Of a stretch of DNA of 64,000 bases, positions 42,710-51,416 are shown piece after piece (the stretch's first letter is position 1; the number at the start of each line of letters is the position of its first letter). This stretch comes from Gemmatimonadota bacterium (lineage in GTDB: Bacteria; Latescibacterota; UBA2968; UBA8231): contig VXML01000058.1 in NCBI GenBank assembly GCA_009841115.1, positions 1 to 64,000 on the forward strand. The letters are read 5' to 3'. The notes under the pieces are model-generated. The model saw only the letters and a program-made list of their open reading frames with translations, made no database searches and was not told the DNA's origin. The position numbers and the translations under genes are program-made.

Positions 42710-45163
42710 CTAGATATTCAGCCAGTAATTGAACTTCACCAAGAAGATATTAGTTCCTTCGTCCACAAAGCTGCGCCGCAGGTTGTACCCAGGGCGAAAC
42801 GCGCCCCAGTCGGAGTCGTCGTGGCGGAACTGCGACCAGACGACGAAAAGGGTGCTGCCCGGCTTGTACTCCCAACGCAGGACGACGTTGCTGTGCAGCG
42901 AGCGGTTGCGAAAATCAGGGCTTTCCTCTGGGCCGGGATGCGCGACAAACGAGTAGGAACGCGGCTGGGCCAATTCCTTGAAGTTGGCGTACTGGCCCGC
43001 GCTAATAAAAGGCTGGACATAGACTTCCAAACTCAAGTCGCGGCTAAAGAGAATGTTGGCCCGCGTCGTCAGGTCGAGGGTTTGGCTGTCTAACTCTCCG
43101 TACACGAATTGATCGTCTTCGCCATCGGCGTTCGCATCGAAGTTTTCGACCCATTGGGCATCGTTAAAACCCCAACTATAGCGCGGCCGCAGGCTGATCT
43201 CGAACCGCGAAGTCGGTCGGATGCGGATGCTGCCGGAGACCTCGCGACGGGTGCTGCCAGCCGAGTTGCCGTCCCACTCGTACTCGACCCAGCCGCTGAC
43301 CATGAAGCGGTCGTCGCTTTCTAGCTCAATCTCAAAGCCGTCGCTCGCTGGTCTCGCGATTAAAGGGCCGCCGCGAGTGTCGAGATCGTCGAAGGCCCGC
43401 CACATGTGGTAGTAGTCGAAGTGGATCCACCAGTAGTTTTTGAACTGGTGGTGAGTGTTGAAGTCAAAGCCGTTTTGCAGGTTGGTGCGGTCGAAGTTCC
43501 ACGTGCCCCAGCGATTGAAATTGTAGAAATTGCGGCGAAAGATGGCCCAGTCCTCTTCCTTGCGCAGTTGGATCCAGAGCCAGGGGTTGTAGAAGTCGCT
43601 GCGCCATTGGAAGCCCAAGTCGTCGATCTCGAAATGCCGCGAATAGGCCTCCCACCAAAGCTCGCCGCGCAACCAACCGCTGTTTTTGCTCAAGACCGCC
43701 ATATTGCCCAAACCGCTGCGGCGCTGGTCATCCACCGTGGCGCGGCTACCGGCGAACTGGCCCCAAAAGGTGTATCCATTGTCGCGCCACTTGAGGGTCC
43801 AATCCACGCCGCCGGTATAGGCATCGCGCGCCCGGTCGCGCTGCACAGCCGTGCCCAAAAGGCCGACGTGCGAGTTGCCAGCAAATAGATCCTGCTTGAC
43901 GCGGCCGACGAGAAAGTGAGTGCGCGGCTCGACGAGAAAGTCGCTGCGCTCTTGGTACTTCTCACCGGACACCTCGCGCACCATGGTCGTCTCAACCCGC
44001 GCGTACTCTTTGGCAGTAAGCGCCGTCAGCAGCCCAAAAGTGGTCTTGGACGCAGTCTTGCCCGTCAGCTTGGCTGCGCCCAGAATGGTGGTGGATTCGC
44101 TCTCGTTGAGCGCGTCGTAGCCGTCGGGCAGCGCGTGATAGCCGGGCTGGCGGCCGATGCGCCGCGAGTAGAACAGGTCGATTGGAGTCTCAAACGCCTC
44201 GCCGTCCTCCACGAAGAAGGGGCGGCGCTCATCCTGAAACGTCTCAAAGACCGAGAGGTTGAGTTCGGCCGGATCGGCTTCCACTTGGCCGAAATCCGGG
44301 TTAATCGTGGCATTGAGCGAGACATTCGACGACAGCCCATAGCGCAAATCCGCGCCAGCGTTGCCGAATAATTCGCGCGTATCCGCCACGGTGGAGCGGC
44401 CCACCGAGTAGGGCAAAAGCTTCAGCGTGCGCCTAGATTCGATGTCCGCCAAGCCCTCCAAGTGGGCAAAGCGCGAGACCGAGCCGCTCTCCTTGCGCGG
44501 GACCATGACCCAGAAGGCCTGTTCCTTCTTGCGGCTGATGTAGCGGGCGACGTTGATGCCCCAATCCCCGCCACTGCTAAAGCGGAGATTGTGGAACGGA
44601 ATGGCAAACTCCACGCTCCATCCCTCGTTGCCGATGACGTGCGCGGATTCCCACACACCGTTCCAAGTGTCGTTGTCCCAACCGTAGTCCTTGATTACAG
44701 CGTCGTAGATCGACCCGCCGGCGTACACCGCAAAGGCGTAGCCCGTCTGGTGGTCGTGATGCGTGTCTAAGCTGACTTGGAGCCAATCGGCTTCGGTCCA
44801 CTGGTCGCGGCGCACCAAGCGCGAGACGATCTGCTCGGGTGCCGAATCGTAGGCCATGATCCCCACGTAGAGCGCCTCGTCGTCGTACGCCACCTGGACG
44901 GTGGTCTTTTCGCTCGCCGGCTGCCCTTCCTCGGGCTCGCGCTGGACGAAACCCGTAAAAATCGGGGCCTGCTGCCACACCGAGTCGTCGAGCACGCCGT
45001 CGATCTGCGGGCGGGTACCTTCTATGCGCACGGCGTCGAGCGCGCGGTCGGGCGCTTGGTGGGCGTGCAGAACGCGGGGGCCGAGAACCGCACAGGCCAC
45101 CGATGTCAAGCAATACAGCCAGTTGAACAGCCGAGAACATACTTCTGTCTTGCGATTTTGCAT
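42710..45163 (-). CDS. DUF5916 outer-membrane protein with CBM9-like domain
   Basis: An 817-residue exported protein. Signal peptide, then a CBM9/DOMON-like sugar- or haem-binding domain at about 40-230 (PQIDGVLDDSVWQQAP, then ALYVGIMAYDS and GWSVEFAIPFHNLRFS), then the DUF5916 region rich in beta strands and aromatic residues, with FGQVEADPAELNLSVFET and DERRPFFVEDGE. The end FLVKFNYWLNI is a terminal amphipathic strand, so the second half is probably an outer-membrane barrel. Function is not established for the family; a role in polymer binding is possible. Confidence 0.78.
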   Translation of the reverse strand: MQNRKTEVCSRLFNWLYCLTSVACAVLGPRVLHAHQAPDRALDAVRIEGTRPQIDGVLDDSVWQQAPIFTGFVQREPEEGQPASEKTTVQVAYDDEALYVGIMAYDSAPEQIVSRLVRRDQWTEADWLQVSLDTHHDHQTGYAFAVYAGGSIYDAVIKDYGWDNDTWNGVWESAHVIGNEGWSVEFAIPFHNLRFSSGGDWGINVARYISRKKEQAFWVMVPRKESGSVSRFAHLEGLADIESRRTLKLLPYSVGRSTVADTRELFGNAGADLRYGLSSNVSLNATINPDFGQVEADPAELNLSVFETFQDERRPFFVEDGEAFETPIDLFYSRRIGRQPGYHALPDGYDALNESESTTILGAAKLTGKTASKTTFGLLTALTAKEYARVETTMVREVSGEKYQERSDFLVEPRTHFLVGRVKQDLFAGNSHVGLLGTAVQRDRARDAYTGGVDWTLKWRDNGYTFWGQFAGSRATVDDQRRSGLGNMAVLSKNSGWLRGELWWEAYSRHFEIDDLGFQWRSDFYNPWLWIQLRKEEDWAIFRRNFYNFNRWGTWNFDRTNLQNGFDFNTHHQFKNYWWIHFDYYHMWRAFDDLDTRGGPLIARPASDGFEIELESDDRFMVSGWVEYEWDGNSAGSTRREVSGSIRIRPTSRFEISLRPRYSWGFNDAQWVENFDANADGEDDQFVYGELDSQTLDLTTRANILFSRDLSLEVYVQPFISAGQYANFKELAQPRSYSFVAHPGPEESPDFRNRSLHSNVVLRWEYKPGSTLFVVWSQFRHDDSDWGAFRPGYNLRRSFVDEGTNIFLVKFNYWLNI

Positions 45164-45268
45164 GTTTCTTTCTGTGTCCTAAGGTCGAGGGGGTTGATAG
45201 CCCTGGGGCAGCGGTCGCTGCCGCTGCCCCAGGCCGGATTCGCAATGCCGCTGCGCGTCAAATAGCCA

Positions 45269-45601
45269 TTAGCTGAGGAAGCGCAGGAGCGGTATCATCG
45301 CGAATACAAATAGGCTGATGAGTACGTACATCAGTCCTTGATTGATGATCTCGCGTCGCATAGTGTAGTTGCTCCTTGCGATGAGGTCCTTGGTTGGCTT
45401 GGTGAATGTCGCGCAGACCCGCTGCCGTCCGCCCGGGGTGGGCGGCAACGCCCCGCTATCTAAGCCGCGCCGCAAAGCGGCGAAGCGCTGTCGCGCGTCG
45501 ATGACCCGGCCGGCCCTGGTCGCAACGCGCATCTTGTCACCGCCGTGGGCAAAGGCCCAAGGGGCGGTGTTGAGGTGTCGTGTTTTGTCGTTGGTTTTCA
45601 T
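45269..45601 (-). CDS. Small protein with C-terminal membrane segment
   Basis: A 110-residue frame whose last 30 residues form a membrane helix (GLMYVLISLFVFAMIPLLRF). The rest is basic and weakly coding-like. An alternative is a 30-residue protein starting at ATG 45361, behind AAGGAG, that is just the membrane helix. The long form begins 31 bases after a palindromic operator-like site. It precedes no obvious partner. No family is recognised. Confidence 0.4.
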   Translation of the reverse strand: MKTNDKTRHLNTAPWAFAHGGDKMRVATRAGRVIDARQRFAALRRGLDSGALPPTPGGRQRVCATFTKPTKDLIARSNYTMRREIINQGLMYVLISLFVFAMIPLLRFLS

Positions 45602-45631
45602 TTTTACAGTTCCGTTTAGTATTCTTTTTAC

Positions 45632-45647
45632 CTGAACAAAAGTTCAG
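45632..45647. promoter_or_regulatory. Palindromic operator CTGAAC-N4-GTTCAG
   Basis: A perfect 16-bp palindrome CTGAACAAAAGTTCAG, 31 bp upstream of the small membrane-protein frame and close to a TTGACA on the minus strand at 45662-45667. Its GAAC-N4-GTTC core equals that of the Bacillus-type LexA box; TetR-family operators can look alike. Confidence 0.45.
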
Positions 45648-45685
45648 TATAAACCTGATACAATGTCAAGCATTTTTCACAAAAA

Positions 45686-45727
45686 AAGAGGCCGCAGCGC
45701 GTTTTCATTTTCGCGCCACGGCCTCTT
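45686..45727 (-). terminator. Rho-independent terminator
   Basis: A stem AAGAGGCCG (45686-45694) with CGGCCTCTT (45719-45727), extended by GCGCG with CGCGC, and a run of T on the minus strand. It would end the AEC transporter transcript, leaving an about 350-base 3' region. Confidence 0.8.
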
Positions 45728-45919
45728 GCCACGTGTTAGCTCCCGCAAAGGCGAGCCTCAGTCGGGGACACAGCCCCTTCCTCTCGGCGCGAATAGGGTA
45801 TTTTCGAGCTGCACGTCGGCAGCTAGATAGGCGCACCCACCATCTAGAATTCCCTCGGCAGCTAGCGGCGTCCCGCGCATGTCGAAGCGATTTGCACCTA
45901 TCATTTTCATTCTCCTGTG

Positions 45920-45949
45920 GTTTCAATCCGCGCCCCCACACGGGGCGAC
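45920..45949 (-). repeat. Single CRISPR-type repeat, no array
   Basis: A 30-base stretch starts GTTTCAATCCGCGCCCCC and ends CACACGGGGCGAC. Read on the minus strand it begins GTCGCCCC, has an inner GC-rich palindrome and ends GGATTGAAAC, the layout of type I-C repeats. No second copy is nearby and no cas gene is in the window. Confidence 0.5.
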
Positions 45950-46073
45950 GCAGCCACGAGAGTTTAGAGTTTATTGTTGCCCTATAATCTTAGTTACGAG
46001 GGGGCGTAAAACAGTGTCAAGGGGATGCGAAAAAAATTTTAGAAAACGCGAAAGAGGTTACATCAGGCTCAGG

Positions 46074-46976
46074 CTAAAGACCGATCCAATAGAGTAGAAT
46101 CGACAGCCCGAGCGGGCTCCACAAAGTCGAGCCAATGAGAATACCGCCGAGCAGATCGGGGCGCGCGTCAAAGCGTACGGTGAGGATGAGGGCGTTGATG
46201 GCCGTAGGCAGGCAGGAGCACAGCAGCAGCACGTCGCGCACCGCGCCCTGCGCGCCGATGAGCAGAGTCAGGCCGATGCCAATCGCCGGTCCCAACAAGA
46301 CTTTGGCACCAATGCCGCCGTACAGAGCCGCCGAGCTGCGACCGCGAATGGGGATGTGCGAGACTTGCACCCCAAGGAGGATGATAGCGAGGATCGGGCC
46401 GGCCTTGCCGATCAGATCGGCCGCGTCGAGGACAGAGGCCGGGATCGGTACGGCGAGGGCATTGATGGCTAGGGCCAAGGCCGCGGCGTAAATCAGCGGC
46501 AGCCTGAAAATGCTCTTGAACGCCTGCAGCGGACTCTGCCGCCCGCCAGCGGCGATGTACGTGCCGAGCGACGCGGCCATAACATTGCCGTACACAAAGA
46601 GCAACATTATGATCGCCAGCGCCTCGTCGCCAAATGCGAACAGCACTACGGGGACACCATACGAGGCGATGTTGACAGTGGGCAGGGAGAGAGTGACCGC
46701 GCTGCGGGTGGGTTTGTCCCAGCCAGCGAGACGCGCGACAAGCGCGATGGCGGGCATACTGACCACGTACATCCCAACCTGCCAAGCGAAGGCTTGAGCG
46801 GCCGCCTCGCCAGTGACCGGGTGGCGCACCAGCGCCGCAAACATCAAAAAGGGCAGGCAGATGTATATGGCCACATCGGCCAAGGGGGCGGGGTCAACAG
46901 AGCGCCGCCGCCCCAACAGATAGCCGCAGCCGATGAGCAAAAAAATCGGGGCAATGACGTCGAGCAGAAAAGCCAT
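46074..46976 (-). CDS. AEC-family transporter (auxin efflux carrier type)
   Basis: A 300-residue protein with ten hydrophobic segments in two inverted halves: LDVIAPIFLLIGCGYLLG at the start, SLPTVNIASYGVPVVLF in the crossing region with the helix-breaking Pro/Asn, and LLCSCLPTAINALILTVRF in the second half. Family members export or import small carboxylates or amino acids. It starts 24 bases after the Gfo/Idh gene stop, so they may share a transcript. The substrate is not indicated. Confidence 0.88.
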   Translation of the reverse strand: MAFLLDVIAPIFLLIGCGYLLGRRRSVDPAPLADVAIYICLPFLMFAALVRHPVTGEAAAQAFAWQVGMYVVSMPAIALVARLAGWDKPTRSAVTLSLPTVNIASYGVPVVLFAFGDEALAIIMLLFVYGNVMAASLGTYIAAGGRQSPLQAFKSIFRLPLIYAAALALAINALAVPIPASVLDAADLIGKAGPILAIILLGVQVSHIPIRGRSSAALYGGIGAKVLLGPAIGIGLTLLIGAQGAVRDVLLLCSCLPTAINALILTVRFDARPDLLGGILIGSTLWSPLGLSILLYWIGL

Positions 46977-47000
46977 TACCGCGAGCGGACGGAGCCGATG

Positions 47001-48074
47001 TTACACCTGCTCTTCCCGGCCCGAAGTGGCCGAGCGGTACGCTGCGTCGAGCATCTCCACCCCGCGCATGGCCGCTTCGCCTGGGGTCCAGTTCACGTCG
47101 GTTTTGCCCAAGATCAAGTCGGCAAAGTTGTTGGGCGGACCATCGCACTCGTAGGCCCCCGCGTCCTCGGCCACCTCCTCGACGACGTGTTGGCCATCGT
47201 GGCGGCGCAGGTGCATGCGGGCGCGCTCGCAATCGACGAGCAGCATGCCTTCCGAGCCGAACAGGCGCACATCGACCTGAAAGGTCTGGTCTGTCGGCAC
47301 ATTGCCCGCGCCGCTGACCGTGCCGATGGCCCCCGAAGTAAAGCGCACCGTTAGCGCGTCGTACAGCTCCACCTCGGACCCGGGCGCGCTCATAGCCGCA
47401 AAGACGCGCTCGGCGCGCAGCCCGGACAGCCAAAACAGCAGCCCCGAAGAGTGCGATATTTGCGCGTGGGCGTAGCCGCCTTCGGCAATGGCGGGATCGG
47501 CCCACGTCGAGGGCGTGGGGCCGAAAAGGCTGGCACTGTCCTGCCCGGAAATTTCGGACACATCCACCTCTTCCCCCGAAAGCAGGGCGCGGATCGGCGA
47601 GGCCATGTGGCAGAGCGCGAATTCGACTTCGCCGATGGCTTGCTCGTCCATCAGCGCCTTGGCCCGCTGGATAAAGGGCTTGTGGTGCCAGCCGTAGGGC
47701 ACGAGCAAATGGCGGTCTCGCTCCGCGGCGAGGCGCACCAATTCGCGCGCGTGGGAAGCGCGGGTGGTCAGGGGTTTTTCGCACATCACGTGCAGACCCG
47801 CCTCCAAGGCGGCGCGGGCGTGTTCGTAGTGCAGGGGGTGCGGCGAGGCCACTACTACTCCGTCGAGTTCGCAGTCGGTCAATAATTCTCGGTAGTCCTC
47901 GGTAGCAAACGCGAATCCGAAGTGATCCTTCACCTGCTCTAGCTCGGCTTGGCCCAAGCGGCACACGGCCGTCAGCTCGACGTCATCGCGGGCGGCAAAA
48001 ACGGGCATGTGGTTGCTGGTGGCCCACCAGCCAGCGCCGATAAACCCGAGGCGCACTTTGTTTTGGGTGCTCAT
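47001..48074 (-). CDS. Gfo/Idh/MocA-family oxidoreductase
   Basis: A 357-residue NAD(P)-dependent sugar dehydrogenase-type protein: Rossmann motif GFIGAGWWATSNHM, DGVVVASPHPLHYEHARAAL, and the catalytic CEKPLTTRASHA. The C-terminal half has the alpha/beta substrate domain. I start at ATG 48074, behind AAGGAGCAACGCC; the longer frame begins in non-coding sequence. It is divergent from the isomerase/epimerase gene and fits with the ThuA gene as a sugar or inositol-type pathway. Confidence 0.88.
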   Translation of the reverse strand: MSTQNKVRLGFIGAGWWATSNHMPVFAARDDVELTAVCRLGQAELEQVKDHFGFAFATEDYRELLTDCELDGVVVASPHPLHYEHARAALEAGLHVMCEKPLTTRASHARELVRLAAERDRHLLVPYGWHHKPFIQRAKALMDEQAIGEVEFALCHMASPIRALLSGEEVDVSEISGQDSASLFGPTPSTWADPAIAEGGYAHAQISHSSGLLFWLSGLRAERVFAAMSAPGSEVELYDALTVRFTSGAIGTVSGAGNVPTDQTFQVDVRLFGSEGMLLVDCERARMHLRRHDGQHVVEEVAEDAGAYECDGPPNNFADLILGKTDVNWTPGEAAMRGVEMLDAAYRSATSGREEQV

Positions 48075-48303
48075 TGGCGTTGCTCCTTGGTTGGAGCGGC
48101 TAATGTAGGAGCGCGCGAGCGGCGCAGCAAGTGCGGCGTCATCAGAAATTAATTTGCCCACTAGCTTATTTTTTTTCTTTAATTATCTGACGTTACACAC
48201 AAGTTCCTGATCGCCTATCGACGCCTGACCATTCGCACACCTGCCTCAGCTATCGCTTTAACTTTCATATCCCTATTATACCTCACCCACAAGGAAGGAA
48301 GAA

Positions 48304-49059
48304 ATGGCTGCCCCCATAGCGCTTCAACTCTACACGGTCCGCGACGCCCTCGCGCAAAACTTCAAGTCCGTGGTCACCCGGATTGCCGAAATAGGATACG
48401 TAGGAGTCGAAACAGCCGGATTTCCCGGCATCAGTGTAGATGAAGCCAGCGACCTATTTGCCGATCTGGGGTTAGACGTATGCAGCGTGCATACGCAGCT
48501 ACCCTTGGGCAAGCAAAAAAACCAAGTCATCGAACTAGCCTACGAGTTGGAAGCCACCCGCGTGGTAAGCTCCACGCCGCGCGATGCCTTCGCGAGTGCA
48601 GACGCGCTCAAGGCGCTGTGCGAGAGCTGGAACCAAGCCGCCGATATCGCCGCCGAGAACGGCTTGGAGTTGGGCCTCCACAACCACTGGTGGGAGTTCC
48701 AAGAAGTAGAAGGGCGACCGGGTTTTGCGCACCTAATCGACGAGCTCGACGAGTCCATCTTCTTCCAAGTCGATACCTACTGGGTCAATACCGGCGGCGG
48801 CGACTCAGTGCAGGTCGTCGAGGAGTTGGGCGAGCGAGCGCCGCTTTTGCACATCAAGGACGGCCCGTGCGATCCCGAGCAGGACATGCTCGCCGTCGGC
48901 GAAGGAGTCATGGACTTCCCGCCCATTATCGAGGCCAGCCACGGCACCTGCGACTGGCTGATCGTCGAGTTGGACCGCTGCGCAACCGACATGATGGAGG
49001 CCGTAGAAAAAAGCTATCAATACCTCGTTGGCAACGAGCTGGCGCGCGGCGCCGAATAA
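48304..49059 (+). CDS. Sugar phosphate isomerase/epimerase (xylose-isomerase-like TIM barrel)
   Basis: A 251-residue AP-endonuclease-2-fold protein: IALQLYTVRDAL, GYVGVETAGF, GLHNHWWEF with metal His, FFQVDTYWVN, LLHIKDG and IVELDRC, giving the Glu/His/Asp metal set. It follows AAGGAAGGAAGAA. It is followed 15 bases later by a ThuA-like gene; this pair and the Gfo/Idh gene often occur together in sugar or polyol catabolism. The exact substrate is not known. Confidence 0.88.
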   Translation: MAAPIALQLYTVRDALAQNFKSVVTRIAEIGYVGVETAGFPGISVDEASDLFADLGLDVCSVHTQLPLGKQKNQVIELAYELEATRVVSSTPRDAFASADALKALCESWNQAADIAAENGLELGLHNHWWEFQEVEGRPGFAHLIDELDESIFFQVDTYWVNTGGGDSVQVVEELGERAPLLHIKDGPCDPEQDMLAVGEGVMDFPPIIEASHGTCDWLIVELDRCATDMMEAVEKSYQYLVGNELARGAE

Positions 49060-49074
49060 CGCAAAAGGAGCATT

Positions 49075-49725
49075 ATGGCAAAGAAAGCAATCATGGTTTG
49101 GGGCGGCTGGGAAGGGCACGAGCCCAAGCAGTGCGTCGATATTTTCGCGCCTATTCTAGAAGCAGAAGGGTTCGCAGTAACCATTTCGGACACTCTCGAC
49201 ACCTACAAAGACCGCGACCTAATGGCCGAGCAGGATCTGGTGGTGCCAGCGTGGACAATGGGCCAGATCGAAGGAGAGCAGGAACAAGGGCTGCTCGCGG
49301 CCGTTGATAGCGGTGTCGGCATAGCGGGCTGGCACGGCTGCATGGCCGATTCGTTCCGCAACAATACCACCTATCAATTCATGGTCGGCGGCCAGTTTGT
49401 CGCCCATCCAGACGGGATCATCGACTACACGGTCAACATCGCAGCCCCGGACGACCCCATCGTCGCCGGCCTAGACGATTTCCAGATGCACTCCGAGCAG
49501 TACTACATGCACACCGACCCAGGCAATGAAGTGCTGGCCACGACAACCCTAGAGGGCCGTCAAAGTGCGTCTTGGGTCAACGGAACGGTCATGCCAGTGG
49601 TGTGGAAGCGCGCGTGGGGAGCGGGCCGGGTGTTCTACTCGTCGCTGGGCCACGTGGCGCGCGATTTCGATGTGCCCGAAGCGCGCGAGATCCAGCGGCG
49701 CGGCATGCTCTGGGCCAGCCGCTGA
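49075..49725 (+). CDS. ThuA-like protein
   Basis: A 216-residue protein of the ThuA fold (class I glutamine-amidotransferase-like): [35 protein letters not shown] and the end [17 protein letters not shown]. ThuA of rhizobia takes part in trehalose use by oxidising it to 3-keto forms, but many homologues act on other sugars. Close coupling with the isomerase/epimerase gene (15 bases) supports a shared 3-keto-sugar type route. Confidence 0.85.
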   Translation: MAKKAIMVWGGWEGHEPKQCVDIFAPILEAEGFAVTISDTLDTYKDRDLMAEQDLVVPAWTMGQIEGEQEQGLLAAVDSGVGIAGWHGCMADSFRNNTTYQFMVGGQFVAHPDGIIDYTVNIAAPDDPIVAGLDDFQMHSEQYYMHTDPGNEVLATTTLEGRQSASWVNGTVMPVVWKRAWGAGRVFYSSLGHVARDFDVPEAREIQRRGMLWASR

Positions 49726-49737
49726 GGAGATCGCGCT

Positions 49738-49845
49738 ATGAAGCTCTGCAAGCAGGCGTGTCTCTTTTGGAGCCTTGGGCTAGCGGCGGGCCTCCTCATA
49801 GTCGTCCTGACGTGGTGGCTTATTAACCGGCTAGCTGAGGAATGA
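49738..49845 (+). CDS. 35-residue membrane protein between ThuA and epimerase genes
   Basis: A short gene with ATG at 49738, behind GAGGAGA at a good distance, that codes one membrane helix (LGLAAGLLIVVLTWWLIN) with a short charged end. Its stop TGA is nested in the next start (AATGATG), so it is translationally coupled to the epimerase gene. Single-helix proteins of this size can be subunits of, or anchors for, a neighbour; no family is recognised. Confidence 0.6.
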   Translation: MKLCKQACLFWSLGLAAGLLIVVLTWWLINRLAEE

Positions 49846-50567
49846 TGGGCCGCAAGAAAGTGCTAATTACGGGAGCGGCCGGACGCATCGGCGAGGTGAT
49901 GCGCCAAGGGCTGAGGGAGTGCTACGATCTGCGGCTGATGTATCACCGCACAGTGCGAGAAGTTGCCGCAGGCGAAGAGGTCGTCCGCGGCAGCGTTGCC
50001 GATCTGGATGCGATGTCGACAGCCGTCGCCGACATCGATGCCGTAGTCCACCTCGCCGGCGACCCAGAGGTTAGCGCCACCTGGGAGTCTGTCCTCGAAA
50101 AGAACATCCAAGGCGTGTACTGCACCTATGAGGCCTGCAGAAACGCGGGCGTCAAGCGGGTCGTCTTCGCCAGCACCAATCACGTGACCGGCCTTTACGA
50201 AGAAGAAGGAATGTACACCACCCCGGAGATGCCCGTGCGGCCCGACAGTCTGTACGGGGCCAGTAAAGCATTTGGCGAAAGTCTGGGACGCTACTATGTG
50301 GATCGCTACGGTTTGGAGGTCGTATGCCTACGCATCGGCTCGTTCCAGCCGGATTCCGCAGTCGTCGAGCGCAAAAGCGACCGGATTCTCTCCACCTGGC
50401 TGAGCCACCGCGACTGCGTCCAGCTCGTGCAGCGCTCCATTGAGGCCGACGTGCGCTTCGGAATCTACTACGGCATCTCGGGCAACACTCGCGCCTACTG
50501 GGACCTCCAAAACGCCCGCCGAGAATTAGGCTACGACCCCCAAGACAACTCCGAGCATTTCGTTTGA
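49842..50567 (+). CDS. NAD-dependent epimerase/dehydratase (uronate dehydrogenase-like)
   Basis: A 241-residue extended-SDR enzyme: LITGAAGRIGEVM, DAVVHLAGDP, VFASTNHVTG and the catalytic YGASKAFGE. The length, the order of motifs and the region RIGSFQP resemble uronate dehydrogenase and related sugar oxidoreductases. It overlaps the stop of the small membrane gene, and is the last of a plus-strand run with isomerase/epimerase and ThuA. Confidence 0.82.
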   Translation: MMGRKKVLITGAAGRIGEVMRQGLRECYDLRLMYHRTVREVAAGEEVVRGSVADLDAMSTAVADIDAVVHLAGDPEVSATWESVLEKNIQGVYCTYEACRNAGVKRVVFASTNHVTGLYEEEGMYTTPEMPVRPDSLYGASKAFGESLGRYYVDRYGLEVVCLRIGSFQPDSAVVERKSDRILSTWLSHRDCVQLVQRSIEADVRFGIYYGISGNTRAYWDLQNARRELGYDPQDNSEHFV

Positions 50568-50582
50568 ATTAGGACCGGCCGG

Positions 50583-50894
50583 TCAGCCGGTAAATGCCTT
50601 AAACGCCAGCCCGGCAATGGCTATGATCGTCGTGATCTGCAGCGGTATCACCCAGCGGTAGAGCCTGTCGATTTTGCCGTCAAGCGAATCGCGGGTGGCG
50701 TCGATTTTGGCATCATTGGCGTCGATTTTGCTTTCCAGCACCTCGCGGGTGGCGTCAATCTTGCCGTCGGTGACGTCGAGCTTGGTTTCGATGCGGCCTA
50801 AGCGGACGTCGATTTGCTCGACAATGCCCTCTAGCCGGGCGATGCGGCCTTCGTGGTCTAACGGATATGGACGCTGTGGCTGGGACTCACTCAT
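50583..50894 (-). CDS. Coiled-coil protein with C-terminal membrane anchor
   Basis: A 103-residue protein: charged N-terminus, a heptad repeat region in residues 20-75 (VEQIDVRLGRIETKLDV, IDATREVLESKID, IDATRDSLDGKID) and one membrane helix near the end (ITTIIAIAGLAFKAF). The IDATREV/IDANDA units repeat at both protein and DNA level. ATG 50894 follows GGAGGG. It resembles many small DUF1640 or haemolysin XhlA-like tail-anchored proteins; function unknown. Confidence 0.65.
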   Translation of the reverse strand: MSESQPQRPYPLDHEGRIARLEGIVEQIDVRLGRIETKLDVTDGKIDATREVLESKIDANDAKIDATRDSLDGKIDRLYRWVIPLQITTIIAIAGLAFKAFTG

Positions 50895-51213
50895 TATCAG
50901 CCCTCCGGCTTGCAAACCAATGTACAGCGCGAACTCCTCCCCATCAAATAGCAATAGCAAGACCCATGCCAAGGTCGAGCACAGCAGGGCAGACGGGGCG
51001 GCACCGAGTGCGACTGTATCGGGCGCGACACATGAGTGAAACTTTTTGACCTATTCCCCGGCACCGCTAAGAGCCAGTCCTTAAAAGGCGGAAGCCAAGG
51101 CCGCTCCAGCGCGTTGTGAACTGAAAAAGTTCGCGGTCCGCTGACCGCAGCGAAGTATCTCATACCTAGGACCTCGGCGTAACATCAGTTCCTAATTCCT
51201 ATCCCTCCGCTCC
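50895..51213. other. Intergenic region without a supported gene
   Basis: Open frames here have no ribosome site and no family resemblance. GACCGCAGCGAAGTATCTCA at about 51143 resembles part of the REP-like repeat at 42591-42689 in degenerate form. Nothing else is recognised. Confidence 0.4.
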
Positions 51214-51381
51214 TCACGCATCGCCCCTCTTCTTCCGCCCCCGCCAAAAAGCCTCCAGCAGCCGCAAACATATACGACTTACGTCCCACAGGATATACAA
51301 TCCCAAGCAGACGCCGAAGAAGGCGGCGACTCGGGGGTCGAAGGCTAGTTCGACAATGCGGTCGAGGAGGGCGGGAATCAC
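51214..51381 (-). CDS. 55-residue membrane protein
   Basis: A GTG-started gene (51381) with AAAGGA six bases upstream. Residues 20-35 form a membrane helix (VAAFFGVCLGLYILWD) followed by an amphipathic basic end (RLLEAFWRGRKKRGD). The coding strand shows a strong bias to G or C in third positions, unlike the overlapping alternative frame. It is downstream of the exported-protein operon on the same strand, 35 bases after the Cys-rich protein gene. No family is recognised. Confidence 0.5.
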   Translation of the reverse strand: MIPALLDRIVELAFDPRVAAFFGVCLGLYILWDVSRICLRLLEAFWRGRKKRGDA

Positions 51382-51416
51382 GTTGCATCCTTTAGGCGCT
51401 TATGAACCAAGAGGGA

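Larger units (their letters stand above)
45602..46073. other. Intergenic region with operator, terminator and a CRISPR-like repeat
   Basis: No gene is supported. The region holds a CTGAAC palindrome, a strong minus-strand terminator and a single CRISPR-like repeat, each listed apart. Between 45950 and 46073 the sequence is AT-rich with no clear signal other than TATAAT at 45981-45986, which has no good -35. Confidence 0.5.

Noticed and set aside
45705-45941. A 78-codon minus-strand frame over the terminator region
   Set aside because: It spans a rho-independent terminator and the CRISPR-like repeat and has no ribosome site.
45920-45949. CRISPR array
   Set aside because: Only one repeat is present, with no spacer-repeat units or cas genes; it is listed as a lone repeat.
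46894-47964. A 356-codon open frame on the minus strand
   Set aside because: It lies in another frame of the Gfo/Idh/MocA gene and of its neighbour, is rich in Arg, Ala and Gly, and has no motif; it results from high GC content.
48480-49307. A 275-codon plus-strand frame across the isomerase/epimerase and ThuA genes
   Set aside because: It is a shadow of both well-supported genes, Arg-rich and without motif or ribosome site.
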